Positions 8,563-16,995 of a stretch of 64,000 bases of DNA are shown here, piece by piece. A program made the translations under genes and the position numbers. The DNA comes from an uncultured Phascolarctobacterium sp. (lineage in GTDB: Bacteria > Bacillota > Negativicutes > Acidaminococcales > Acidaminococcaceae): contig NZ_CAAGLX010000021.1 in assembly GCF_900770955.1 (NCBI RefSeq), positions 62,001-126,000 on the forward strand, given 5' to 3'. Numbering within the stretch: the first letter of the stretch is position 1; the number at the start of each line of letters is the position of its first letter. The notes beneath the pieces are model-generated. The model was not told the DNA's origin and did not search any database. It saw only the letters and a program-made list of their open reading frames with translations.

Positions 8563-8590
8563 TTGCGGGGGGGGACCGTTGTGCTATAAT
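8563..8590 (+). promoter_or_regulatory. Candidate phase-variable promoter with G8 tract in the spacer
   Basis: TTGCGG (8563-8568, a weak -35 match) and an extended -10, TGC-TATAAT (-10 at 8585-8590), are separated by 16 bp that include most of an uninterrupted G8 run (8567-8574). One extra G would give the optimal 17-bp spacer. This geometry resembles homopolymer-switched promoters of surface proteins in other bacteria. A transcript from here would have a roughly 60-nt leader to the autotransporter ATG. Confidence 0.55.
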
Positions 8591-8602
8591 TTTATTTGAT
8601 TG

Positions 8603-8632
8603 TTGTCCAATATAACGACTGCACTCTATAAT
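8603..8632 (+). promoter_or_regulatory. Second promoter-like element before the autotransporter
   Basis: TTGTCC (8603-8608), an 18-bp spacer and TATAAT (8627-8632). Transcription would start almost at the AAGGAG box (8640-8645), giving a leader of about 17 nt, so this may be a weaker alternative to the G-tract promoter. Confidence 0.45.
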
Positions 8633-8656
8633 AAATGTTAAGGAGAAACGCATATT

Positions 8657-11461
8657 ATGAAATCCTCTAGAAAAACAAAAAAAATTCTCTTATCCATATT
8701 GACCGCGAGCTTCGTCTTTGCCTGTGCAAGCGATGCTTATGCGGAAATCAACGAAAGACCTAAAAATGATGCAATTTATAACGACAAGGTAGTTCTTGAC
8801 TCTGAATGGCAAATATCCCCGGACGAATATACCGGTGCGAATAAAAGAAAATATACATTCAACAAGGGATTAACTATTTCTCTTAATCCTAACGCAAGCG
8901 ATACAGATAACGCCATTTATATCTATCCAAATGTTGACCTTAATTTTGAGTTGGGAAGTGGTTCTGAAATGAACTTGCAATCTAAAGGCGGAGCTCTAGA
9001 CATTTCCAGCTCTTCTAAATTGACTATCAACGGCGATAACAGCAACCTCTATTTTGCTAATACAAAATGGGATAAGTATACTACAACTGCACCTATCTAT
9101 ATGGCTGAAGGCTCAAAGCTGGAGATTAATGCTGGCAACCTTACTACCACCGGTGGTGCGACAGCTAATCTTGAATTATTTGGTAATGCTCATGCAAAAA
9201 TTAATTTAACGGGTGATTTCATCTCTAATACCGGCAATACAGCAATTTTTATGGAAAACTATAACAGAGATCCTAATGCTAGTCTTAGCATTCAGGCTGC
9301 TAATATCACTTTGGGAACAACAGATTTAGAAGCGGATGCTAGAAAAGCTGGCTTACATCTTTTAGCCTATTATGCAACTGGTGATAGTAATTTATCTGTT
9401 GACCTTCAAGCTAAGGAAACCTTAAAGATTAGTGGTTTGGATAGTGGCATTGAAGCCATTGGAAGTCACTTAATTAATTTGAAGGGAAAAGCCATTATCA
9501 TTTCTGCTGACAGCACCAGCACCACTACTATCAGAAGAGGTTTATACTTGGATAGCCATGATACTATTAAGCCCTCAATCTTAAATGCTGATGCCGATAA
9601 TATAAGCATATCTGGCTATACTTATGCTATTTGTTCTGTGGACAGAGCTGTTACTAATCTAACCGCTACAAAAAATGTAAACCTTTCCAGTTCCTATAAC
9701 GGTATCTATGCCTCATATGAAGCCGATTCTCAAATAGAAGCAGCAGACAGTATAACTGTTTCTGGTTCCTACTGGGCAGCCATTGAGAATAGGAATGGTG
9801 CTAATACCAAACTTCATGCTGGCAAAACCTTAAATCTGCTTTCTGACAAATGGGGCATTTATAATAATAACAGCACCGTTAATGCTCAGGCAGAAAAAGC
9901 TATCAATATAAAAGGTTCAGTCTACTCCGACGGCGGCAAAATTTTTATCGGTAAGGATTCTAATACTTTGCAAACCAACATTAAGGGTAATTTGATTGCT
10001 AAAAACAATGGTTACGTCAGTGCCTTTGTCTGCAATGCAGGCTCTAGCCTTATTGGCAATACTAGTGACAGCCATTGGAAAGATATAGTAACAAGAGATG
10101 TTGTTGCTGGTACTGGCATCCACATGGTACTCAATAATGGAAGCGTTTGGAATAATTTTGATTATGATTCTACTATTCAATCTCTCGATACAAGCAATGC
10201 GAAGATTGATATGCAGGATGACAATTTCAAGAGCTTGTCCATCGGCACATTAAAAGGTGACAAAACCACTTTTAACATGGATATTGATGCCAGCACCAAC
10301 GAAGATAACAGCGACCGCCTTTACATCGCAGGCACCCACACCGGTGAACATTATATTACGCTCAACAACGTTAATGCAGATGCTAAAGTCGACGGTGCCG
10401 AAGGTACTGTTCTGGTGAGTGTTGGCAATGAGCAGGGCAACTTCAAGGCTAATGACAGTGAAGGTACTCTTTACTGGAACAGATACACCTTGGACTCCAA
10501 GAAAAGCACTACTGATGGCTACAATACCGACTGGTACCTGAAGGAAGTAGAGCTTCTTCCCAAACCGACCACCAGCGTAGACGCAGTAGATGCAACCCAA
10601 AGACTGGCCTTTGCTAACTGGGTGGAGGATGACAAGCTTATGCAGCGCATGGGCGACCTGCGCCACGAAACTAATAATGAAGAAGGCGTTTGGGTGTGCG
10701 TCAAAGGAGGCAAATACAGCGGCGATGGCTTCAGCAACCGCCACACCATGTACCAGCTTGGCTATGATGTTGTTGTAAAAAATACCGATAAGCTGAAACG
10801 TTATCAGGGTGTAGCTTTTTCCTACAATGACGGCAAGAACAGCTTCAACCGCGGCAGTGGCAAGCTGAAAGCAAAATCTATCGGCTTCTATAGCACAGAT
10901 CTGCGCAGCAAGGGGCATTATCTAGATCTGTCCTTTAAGCTTTACAACGCTGATAACGATTTCACTGTGTATGATACCACCGGCAACAAAATTACTGGCG
11001 CCTTTGACAACACTGGTATTAGTCTGAGCGCTGAATATGGCCGCAAAAAGCAGCTTGACGAGCACTGGTCCATTGAGCCGCAGGCACAGCTCACCTTAGG
11101 CTATCTTGGCGGTGCCAATTACACCACCAGCAATGGCATCCACGTAAGCCAAAGCGATCCCAACAGCGTTTTGGGACGTGTTGGTTGCAACTTTATCTAT
11201 AACATGGACGAGAAAAATACTGTTTATGCTAAAGCTAACTGGCTACATCAATTCGCCGGCAACTACGGCGCTACATTGACTAACGGCACAGAAAGCCTGC
11301 GCATTGATAACAACGACCATGATACTTGGTTTGAATACGGTGTAGGCTTTGCCTGCATGACCGGCAAGAATAATCATCTTTATGCGGATGTAGAGCGTTC
11401 CACGGGAGGCAACCTGCGTAAGGATTGGCAGTGGAATGCCGGTATGTTCTGGACCTTATAA
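8657..11461 (+). CDS. Autotransporter (type Va) with C-terminal outer-membrane beta-barrel
   Basis: A 934-residue surface protein. A basic N-terminus and hydrophobic core end in a signal-peptidase site after DAYA (about residue 30). The passenger (about 31-640) is rich in Asn, Ser, Thr and Ala with repeated short beta-strand/turn units such as INLKGKA and LNLLSDKWGIYNNN, as in beta-helical autotransporter passengers. The last roughly 270 residues are the autotransporter barrel and end in GMFWTL. AAGGAG at 8640-8645 precedes the ATG by 11 bases. The gene stands alone between terminators. The passenger DNA is visibly more AT-rich than the barrel DNA. Host target or ligand cannot be inferred. 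Confidence 0.88.
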   Translation: MKSSRKTKKILLSILTASFVFACASDAYAEINERPKNDAIYNDKVVLDSEWQISPDEYTGANKRKYTFNKGLTISLNPNASDTDNAIYIYPNVDLNFELGSGSEMNLQSKGGALDISSSSKLTINGDNSNLYFANTKWDKYTTTAPIYMAEGSKLEINAGNLTTTGGATANLELFGNAHAKINLTGDFISNTGNTAIFMENYNRDPNASLSIQAANITLGTTDLEADARKAGLHLLAYYATGDSNLSVDLQAKETLKISGLDSGIEAIGSHLINLKGKAIIISADSTSTTTIRRGLYLDSHDTIKPSILNADADNISISGYTYAICSVDRAVTNLTATKNVNLSSSYNGIYASYEADSQIEAADSITVSGSYWAAIENRNGANTKLHAGKTLNLLSDKWGIYNNNSTVNAQAEKAINIKGSVYSDGGKIFIGKDSNTLQTNIKGNLIAKNNGYVSAFVCNAGSSLIGNTSDSHWKDIVTRDVVAGTGIHMVLNNGSVWNNFDYDSTIQSLDTSNAKIDMQDDNFKSLSIGTLKGDKTTFNMDIDASTNEDNSDRLYIAGTHTGEHYITLNNVNADAKVDGAEGTVLVSVGNEQGNFKANDSEGTLYWNRYTLDSKKSTTDGYNTDWYLKEVELLPKPTTSVDAVDATQRLAFANWVEDDKLMQRMGDLRHETNNEEGVWVCVKGGKYSGDGFSNRHTMYQLGYDVVVKNTDKLKRYQGVAFSYNDGKNSFNRGSGKLKAKSIGFYSTDLRSKGHYLDLSFKLYNADNDFTVYDTTGNKITGAFDNTGISLSAEYGRKKQLDEHWSIEPQAQLTLGYLGGANYTTSNGIHVSQSDPNSVLGRVGCNFIYNMDEKNTVYAKANWLHQFAGNYGATLTNGTESLRIDNNDHDTWFEYGVGFACMTGKNNHLYADVERSTGGNLRKDWQWNAGMFWTL

Positions 11462-11524
11462 GCTAAGGCTTAAAGCAGTTTCGTTTTGACAAAAAAGACT
11501 AGGACAACCCCTAGCTTTAAACAG

Positions 11525-11569
11525 AAAAACCAGTGGAGGTTTACCATCAGATAAATCCCACTGGTTTTT
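11525..11569 (+). terminator. Terminator of the autotransporter gene
   Basis: AAAAACCAGTGG (11525-11536) pairs with the complementary sequence ending CCACTGGTTTTT (to 11568), then T-rich sequence. The gap up to 11886 otherwise holds AT-rich DNA, an imperfect inverted repeat at 11656-11689 and the helicase promoter. Confidence 0.8.
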
Positions 11570-11655
11570 AGTACAAAAATTTTAGAAAAAACTTAAACTC
11601 TAGCGATTTTTTAATTTGTGAAGTTAGTTTTCTCCCAGGCTCTTTTTGTTGGATT

Positions 11656-11689
11656 ATGATATTAAGGTTAATAATTAACTTGATATCAT
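11656..11689. repeat. Imperfect AT-rich inverted repeat in the autotransporter-helicase gap
   Basis: The ends ATGATAT and ATATCAT are exact inverse complements and the interior TTAA-rich arms pair with a bulge. It could be a protein-binding site or a structural remnant; no function is evident. Confidence 0.35.
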
Positions 11690-11810
11690 CACATTATACC
11701 AAAAATAATTTTTATATGATTTATTGTAAAAAGCAGAGATAGTTTTCGGGCTACAGCCATGATATAAGACAGAAAAATTTGCCGGCGTCTTTCCGTTCCT
11801 GCCCATTCTA

Positions 11811-11819
11811 TGATATAAT
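11811..11819 (+). promoter_or_regulatory. Extended -10 promoter of the helicase gene
   Basis: TGA-TATAAT (-10 at 11814-11819) is a perfect extended -10, about 65 bp before the chosen ATG. The -35 at the usual distance (TTCCGT, 11791-11796) is weak. Confidence 0.55.
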
Positions 11820-11886
11820 ACTAAAGTTATAGAGAAAAATGACCTTATGGTCAGAAGATAAATTTAGAGGAAAAGAGGAATGTGAA

Positions 11887-13143
11887 ATGACAAATGGATT
11901 TGCAGCCTTAAAGGTTTGTGCCCACACCGTAGAGCAGCTTCAGAAAATGGGCATCAAAAAACCGATGCCGGTACAGGAACAGGCTATCCCGGCGCTGTTT
12001 GCTGGACGTGACGTAATCGCCCGTGCGCAGACAGGCACAGGCAAGACACTGGCTTTCCTGGTACCGCTGGCGGAAAAAATCGATACTGCCAAAAGCTATG
12101 TGCAGGCTCTGGTAATTACGCCGACCCGCGAGCTGGCACAGCAGATTGCCACCGAAATGAAAAAAATTCTGGGCGAGAGCGATATCAAGGTGCTGGCTGT
12201 TACCGGCGGACGTGATTTTGAAACGCAAAAATATAAGCTGGAGGGACGCAGCCATGTGCTTATCGGTACGCCCGGCCGCCTGCTGGACCACATCCGCAAG
12301 GGCAACACCGACCTTGGCGGTGTACGCTACCTGGTACTGGACGAGGTAGACGAAATGCTGCAGCAGGGCTTTATGGATGAAGCACTGGACCTGATTGCCA
12401 TGACCGCGCCGGAGCACCAGACTATGCTCTGCTCCGCAACACTTTCGGAAGAGGTGCGCAAGCTGGGACGCAAGCTGACAAAAAACTGCGCGCTGATTGA
12501 CATTAATCCGGATCAGGCTACGGTTGAAAAAATCAAGCAGGTTTGCCTGAAAACAACCGATGAATACAAGAACAAGGCTGTGGCAGCGCTCATTGATCGT
12601 CTGAACCCGTATCTGATGATCGTTTTCTGCATGAGCAAGGAGCGTACCAAGGAGCTGGGTGACTGGCTGGGCATGCAGGGCTATAATGTTGACGTACTGC
12701 ATGGCGAAATGTCTCCCGCAAAGCGCAAAACTGTTATGAAGGCCTTTCGTGATGCCAAAATCCAGATTCTTGTTGCCAGCGACCTGGCTGCCCGCGGTCT
12801 GGACGTTGAAGGTGTAACCCATGTTGTGAACTATGATATTCCGCATGATGTCGACTGGTATGTTCACCGCATCGGCCGTACCGGACGCGCAGGCAATGAG
12901 GGCGAAGCAATTACGCTTTATACTGCCGACGAGGTTAAATGGCTGCGTAATATCGAAACCAAGCTGGGTATTATGATGGAGCGCCAAAACCTGGAGGGCG
13001 GAGTTGTGGCACGTCGCGTTGCTGTGGCTGCCAAAAAGAAAAAGCCCGCAGGACCTAAGCGCGGACGTAATTCCGTTGTTGATAAGCGTAAGGCTCCCAA
13101 AACCGGCAGTAACCGCCGTCAGGGCGCAAAAAAAGGCAAATAA
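11887..13143 (+). CDS. DEAD-box family ATP-dependent RNA helicase
   Basis: A 418-residue RNA helicase of the CshA/RhlE type. Motifs in order: Q motif (Q30), AQTGTGKT (47-54), PTREL (79-83), TPGR (128-131), DEVD (152-155), SAT (183-185) and HRIGRTGRAG in the second RecA domain. The box is DEVD, not DEAD. A Lys/Arg-rich tail (last ~45 residues) probably binds RNA. ATG 11887 is chosen because AGAGG lies eight bases upstream; an in-frame ATG at 11839 lacks an RBS. Roles in ribosome assembly or mRNA decay are known for relatives, but which applies here is not visible. Confidence 0.93.
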   Translation: MTNGFAALKVCAHTVEQLQKMGIKKPMPVQEQAIPALFAGRDVIARAQTGTGKTLAFLVPLAEKIDTAKSYVQALVITPTRELAQQIATEMKKILGESDIKVLAVTGGRDFETQKYKLEGRSHVLIGTPGRLLDHIRKGNTDLGGVRYLVLDEVDEMLQQGFMDEALDLIAMTAPEHQTMLCSATLSEEVRKLGRKLTKNCALIDINPDQATVEKIKQVCLKTTDEYKNKAVAALIDRLNPYLMIVFCMSKERTKELGDWLGMQGYNVDVLHGEMSPAKRKTVMKAFRDAKIQILVASDLAARGLDVEGVTHVVNYDIPHDVDWYVHRIGRTGRAGNEGEAITLYTADEVKWLRNIETKLGIMMERQNLEGGVVARRVAVAAKKKKPAGPKRGRNSVVDKRKAPKTGSNRRQGAKKGK

Positions 13144-13180
13144 GCCGGCGTTTAAATCTGAATAACAAAACTTTAAGTGT

Positions 13181-13220
13181 GGATGCTTCTCTTGATTTAC
13201 AGAGAGGCATCCATTTTTTC
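13181..13220 (+). terminator. Terminator of the helicase gene
   Basis: GGATGCTTCTCT (13181-13192) pairs with AGAGAGGCATCC (13201-13212), followed by ATTTTTTC. Confidence 0.88.
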
Positions 13221-13270
13221 TTGTGCTGCAGAAGAATGTAACTTATGAGCCTATGTACATTTTTTCTCTT

Positions 13271-13298
13271 TTCAAGTATAGAACAAATATGGTAAAAT
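13271..13298 (+). promoter_or_regulatory. Possible promoter of the molybdenum hydroxylase operon
   Basis: An extended -10 TGG-TAAAAT (-10 at 13293-13298) with a weak -35 TTCAAG (13271-13276) 16 bp upstream. It lies about 45 bp before the first gene of the operon. Confidence 0.4.
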
Positions 13299-13343
13299 AA
13301 AATGGAATAGGTATGCAATAAAAAGAGAACAGGAGGGCAGTAT

Positions 13344-14135
13344 ATGTTGACAATTCGTGAATATAAGCAGGCAGCAACCCTGGAGGAGGCATGGCAGCTG
13401 AACCAGAAGCGCCCTAACCGTGTGCTTGGCGGTATGCTGTGGATGCGCCTGAGCAAGGGCAATGTGCAGACGGCGATTGATTTGTCGGCTTTAGGCCTGG
13501 ATACAATAGAGGAAACAGAAACAGAATTCCGCATCGGTGCGATGGTGAGCTTGCGCCAGCTGGAGCTGCATGCGGGCTTTACCGCTTACAGCGAGGGAGC
13601 AAACAAGGAGGCGCTGCGCCATATCGTAGGTGTGCAGTTCCGTAATCTTGCTACTGTCGGCGGCAGTGTTTTCGGTCGCTTCGGCTTTTCGGATGTGCTG
13701 ACACTGCTTTTGGTAATGGACAGCTATGTGGAATTATACAAAGGCGGTATCGTGCCGCTGGCAGATTTTGTGAATATGCCGTATGACAGAGATATTCTGG
13801 TGCGTGTTATCGTCAAAAAGACGGCAGCACATTACAGCTATAAATCCGTGCGCATCAGCAAGACCGATTTCCCGGTGCTGACCTGTGCGGCGGCGCTGAT
13901 TCAGGACGGCGTGCAGGCCGCAGTGGGCGCACGTCCGGCGAAGGCTGCACTGGTGAAGGACGCTGAGCAGCTCGCAACTTTGCCGCTGACTGCCGAGAAG
14001 GCACAGGCCTTTGCGGAATATGCTGCAGGCTTACTGCCGACGGAAACCAATCCGCGCGGCAGTGCTGCATACCGCTCGCACCTGATTAAGGTGCTGACGG
14101 CAAGATGTTTAACGGAATTGGGAGGTAAGGCCTGA
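13344..14135 (+). CDS. Molybdenum hydroxylase, FAD-binding subunit (XdhB-like)
   Basis: The middle electron carrier of a three-subunit xanthine dehydrogenase/aldehyde oxidoreductase-type enzyme. The 263-residue protein fits the family: an FAD-binding N-terminal lobe containing RVLGGMLWMRL, and ATVGGSVFGRFGFSD, the second FAD-contact loop, at about 108-122. It is slightly shorter than typical (about 280-290). AGGAGGG precedes the ATG. The stop overlaps the next start (TGATG), so the FAD, Fe-S and molybdenum subunits are translated together. Substrate cannot be assigned: xanthine, purines, aldehydes or nicotinate-type compounds are all possible. Confidence 0.85.
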   Translation: MLTIREYKQAATLEEAWQLNQKRPNRVLGGMLWMRLSKGNVQTAIDLSALGLDTIEETETEFRIGAMVSLRQLELHAGFTAYSEGANKEALRHIVGVQFRNLATVGGSVFGRFGFSDVLTLLLVMDSYVELYKGGIVPLADFVNMPYDRDILVRVIVKKTAAHYSYKSVRISKTDFPVLTCAAALIQDGVQAAVGARPAKAALVKDAEQLATLPLTAEKAQAFAEYAAGLLPTETNPRGSAAYRSHLIKVLTARCLTELGGKA

Positions 14136-14602
14136 TGGAGATAACCTTAACCTTAAATGGCAAAAAGCTGACACGTATGGTGGAGGCTGATACAGTTTTA
14201 CTTGATTTTCTGCGCAAGGAAGGCTGCTACAGCGTAAAGCGCGGCTGTGACACTACCAACTGCGGTCTGTGCACTGTATTTATGGATGATATGCCTGTGC
14301 TTTCCTGTGCTGTATTGGCTGCGCGTGCCGCAGGCCACAGCATCGTGACGATGGAAGGACTGCAGCAGGAGGCAGCGGAATTCGGTGCTTTTATTGCAGA
14401 CCAGGGTGCAGAGCAGTGCGGCTTCTGCAACCCCGGCATGATTATGAACGCTATCGCGCTGCTGCGTGAAAACAGCGAGCCTACGGAAGCAGAAATCAAG
14501 GAATTTTTGGCAGGCAATCTGTGCCGCTGCTCCGGCTATGAGGGACAGCTGCGCGGAATCCAGAATTTTATCGCCTGGAAAAAAGCTCAGGCGCAGGCAT
14601 AA
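14135..14602 (+). CDS. Molybdenum hydroxylase, [2Fe-2S] subunit (XdhC-like)
   Basis: The 155-residue small subunit holds two [2Fe-2S] clusters. The plant-ferredoxin-type cluster is bound by C38, C43, C46 and C58. The second, helical-domain cluster is bound by C95, C98, C130 and C132 (QCGFCNPG and CRCSGYEG). All eight cysteines of the family are present. It passes electrons from the molybdenum centre to the FAD subunit encoded directly upstream. It begins on the last base of that gene with GGAGGTAAGG as RBS. Confidence 0.93.
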   Translation: MEITLTLNGKKLTRMVEADTVLLDFLRKEGCYSVKRGCDTTNCGLCTVFMDDMPVLSCAVLAARAAGHSIVTMEGLQQEAAEFGAFIADQGAEQCGFCNPGMIMNAIALLRENSEPTEAEIKEFLAGNLCRCSGYEGQLRGIQNFIAWKKAQAQA

Positions 14603-14617
14603 GGAGGGGAGCTGCAG

Positions 14618-16897
14618 ATGAAAATAGTTAACCAATCCTATCGCAAAAAGGATGCTATGCAGCTGGTGACAGGCCAGCCTGTCTATACCGATGACCTGGT
14701 GCCGAACGATTGCCTTATTGTCAAGGTGCTGCGTTCTCCGCATGCGAACGCTATTGTTGAAAGCATCAACACAGCTATTGCAGCCAAGGTGCCTGACATT
14801 GAAGCAATTTATACCTGGGAGGATGTGGACCAGGACGGTGAGCGCTGCACCTACGCAGGCCAGACCTATCCCGAGCCCAGTCCATATGACCGCCTGCTGC
14901 TGGACCGTCATGTACGCTTTGTGGGCGATATCGTAGCGATTGTTGCCGGCAAAACGGAAAAGGCTGTCGACAAGGCGTTGTCTTTGATAAAAGTAAAATA
15001 TCAGCTGCTGGATGCTGTGCTTGACTTCCGTACCGCACTGGATAACCCTGTACTCGTACATCCCGAGGATACATGGAAGGCTAACTGCCCGGTTGGCGCC
15101 GATAATAAGCGCAACCTGTGCGCCCATGAGGTTATCGAGGATGGCGAGGTTGATAAGATTCTGGCGGAATGCGATGTTGTTATCGACCAGACCACTCATA
15201 CTAAGGCTGTACAGCAGGATATGATGGAGCCGTTTGTAACCTACTGCTCCATTGATACCTACGGTCGTCTGAATATCCTCAGCTCTACGCAGATAGTTTT
15301 CCATTGCCGCCGCATTATTGCGAACGCGCTGCATATTCCCAAAACTATGGTGCGCGTGGTTAAACCGCGTATTGGAGGTGGCTTTGGCGCTAAGCAGAGC
15401 TGCGTCAGCGAAATGTATCCGGCCTTTGTTACCTGGAAAACCAAAAAGCCGAGCAAGATGATTTTTTCGCGTTATGAATGTCATATAGCTTCCAGCCCGC
15501 GTCACGAGATGGAGGTGCGCGTGCGTCTGGGTGCTACCAAGGAAGGCAAAATCCGCGCGATTGATTTATATACTCTTTCCAATACCGGTGCTTATGGCGA
15601 GCACGGTCCTACGACTGTCGGCCTTTCCGGTCACAAATCTATTCCTCTGTACCGTACCGAGGCCTTCCGTTTCGGTTTTGACGTAGTTTACACCAACCTG
15701 CAGGCTGCAGGTGCATACCGCGGTTATGGTGCTCCTCAGGGCATTTTTGCTGTTGAGTCCGCTGTGAACGAGCTGGCAGCACGCCTGAAGATGGACCCGA
15801 TTAAGCTGCGTGAGATGAATATTACGCGCGAGGGCGATATCATGCCTGCTTATTACGGTGCGCCCAATACAAGCTGTGCGCTGGACCGCTGCCTGGAGCA
15901 GGTGCGCGAAATGAGCGGTTGGGAGCAGAAGTTCCCGCTGCAGCAGCTTCCCGATGGCAAGGTACGCACGATGGGCGTGGCTATTGCGATGCAGGGCAGC
16001 GCCATTCCTTATTGTGACGTCGGTGGTGCTACTCTCAAAATCAACGACGAGGGACATTACACACTGCTGATCGGTGCTGCCGATATGGGCACCGGCTGCG
16101 ATACCGTTCTGGCGCAGATGGCAGCAGAGGTTCTGGAATGTGATTATGATAACATTACCGTATTTGGCGCGGATACCGACGCTTCTCCCTATGACTCCGG
16201 TTCTTATGCATCAAGTACGACATATATTACAGGCAAGGCCGTAGAAATCTGTGCTCAGCGTTTACGCGGCAAGATTTGCCAGTTGGGCGCACGACTTTTG
16301 GAATGCGGTACGGATCAGGTTGTCTTTGACGGACGCGAGGTACGTGATACCGTCAGTGATAAGACTGTGAGCCTTGTTGATATTGCTACCGCTTCTATGG
16401 TGAATAACGATATTGCTCTGGAAGAAACCGTAGAGCAGAACAGTGTGCTGTCCCCGCCGCCGTTTATGGCAGGCGTGGCTGAGGTTGAAACCGATTTGCT
16501 GACAGGCGAAGCGCAGGTAGTAAACTTCTACGCATCTGTTGACTGCGGTACTCCTGTCAACCCGCATCTGGCGAAGGTGCAGACCGAAGGCGGCATTCTG
16601 CAGGGCATCGGCATGGCACTGATGGAAAACGTAACCTACAGTCCTAAGGGACGTGTTTACGAAAACTCCTTCATGCAGTACAAGGTTCCCTGCCGTGAGG
16701 ATATCGGTCATATCTATGTTGACTTTGCCAGCAGCTATGAGGAAAGCGGTCCCTTCGGTGCCAAATCCGTGGGCGAGCTGGTAATCAACACTCCGGCTCC
16801 GGCGATTGCCGACGCAATTTATCAGGCAACCGGCAAGCGCTTCATGACGCTGCCGATTACCCCGGAAAAAATTGCCATGGGCGTTGACGAAGAATAA
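14618..16897 (+). CDS. Molybdenum hydroxylase, molybdopterin-binding catalytic subunit (XdhA-like)
   Basis: The 759-residue catalytic subunit. Landmarks: GGGFGAKQ, the molybdopterin-contact loop at about 250-260; AYRGYGAPQG, which has the Arg of the xanthine dehydrogenase-type active site and not the Cys loop of CO dehydrogenase; and the catalytic Glu in SVGEL (E720) near the C-terminus. This points to the xanthine dehydrogenase/aldehyde oxidoreductase branch and against CO oxidation. The exact substrate is unknown. The following genes make and supply the molybdenum cofactor. A strong terminator follows the stop, so cofactor genes form a separate transcript. Confidence 0.9.
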   Translation: MKIVNQSYRKKDAMQLVTGQPVYTDDLVPNDCLIVKVLRSPHANAIVESINTAIAAKVPDIEAIYTWEDVDQDGERCTYAGQTYPEPSPYDRLLLDRHVRFVGDIVAIVAGKTEKAVDKALSLIKVKYQLLDAVLDFRTALDNPVLVHPEDTWKANCPVGADNKRNLCAHEVIEDGEVDKILAECDVVIDQTTHTKAVQQDMMEPFVTYCSIDTYGRLNILSSTQIVFHCRRIIANALHIPKTMVRVVKPRIGGGFGAKQSCVSEMYPAFVTWKTKKPSKMIFSRYECHIASSPRHEMEVRVRLGATKEGKIRAIDLYTLSNTGAYGEHGPTTVGLSGHKSIPLYRTEAFRFGFDVVYTNLQAAGAYRGYGAPQGIFAVESAVNELAARLKMDPIKLREMNITREGDIMPAYYGAPNTSCALDRCLEQVREMSGWEQKFPLQQLPDGKVRTMGVAIAMQGSAIPYCDVGGATLKINDEGHYTLLIGAADMGTGCDTVLAQMAAEVLECDYDNITVFGADTDASPYDSGSYASSTTYITGKAVEICAQRLRGKICQLGARLLECGTDQVVFDGREVRDTVSDKTVSLVDIATASMVNNDIALEETVEQNSVLSPPPFMAGVAEVETDLLTGEAQVVNFYASVDCGTPVNPHLAKVQTEGGILQGIGMALMENVTYSPKGRVYENSFMQYKVPCREDIGHIYVDFASSYEESGPFGAKSVGELVINTPAPAIADAIYQATGKRFMTLPITPEKIAMGVDEE

Positions 16898-16912
16898 GAT
16901 TTTTATAAGCTG

Positions 16913-16947
16913 AAAACAAATGTGGTTGTAAGACCACATTTGTTTTT
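16913..16947 (+). terminator. Terminator between the hydroxylase and cofactor operons
   Basis: AAAACAAATGTGGT (16913-16926) pairs with ACCACATTTGTTTT (16933-16946), a 14-bp perfect stem with a 6-base loop and a T-rich tail. Confidence 0.92.
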
Positions 16948-16953
16948 GCAGGC

Positions 16954-16977
16954 GTTATTCTCGGGTGAGAATGACGG
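16954..16977 (+). promoter_or_regulatory. Inverted repeat directly upstream of the moaA RBS
   Basis: CGTTATTCTC and GAGAATGACG form a 10-bp stem (one T-G pair) around GGGT, ending right before the GGAAGGA box of moaA. It could be an operator for the ModE-like protein encoded at the end of the cluster or an RNA hairpin that affects translation. It does not match the E. coli ModE operator as I know it. Confidence 0.45.
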
Positions 16978-16995
16978 GAAGGAATGACTACCATC

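Noticed and set aside
14198..15505. 435-codon minus-strand frame opposite the molybdenum hydroxylase genes
   Set aside because: It crosses two well-supported genes and has no domain.
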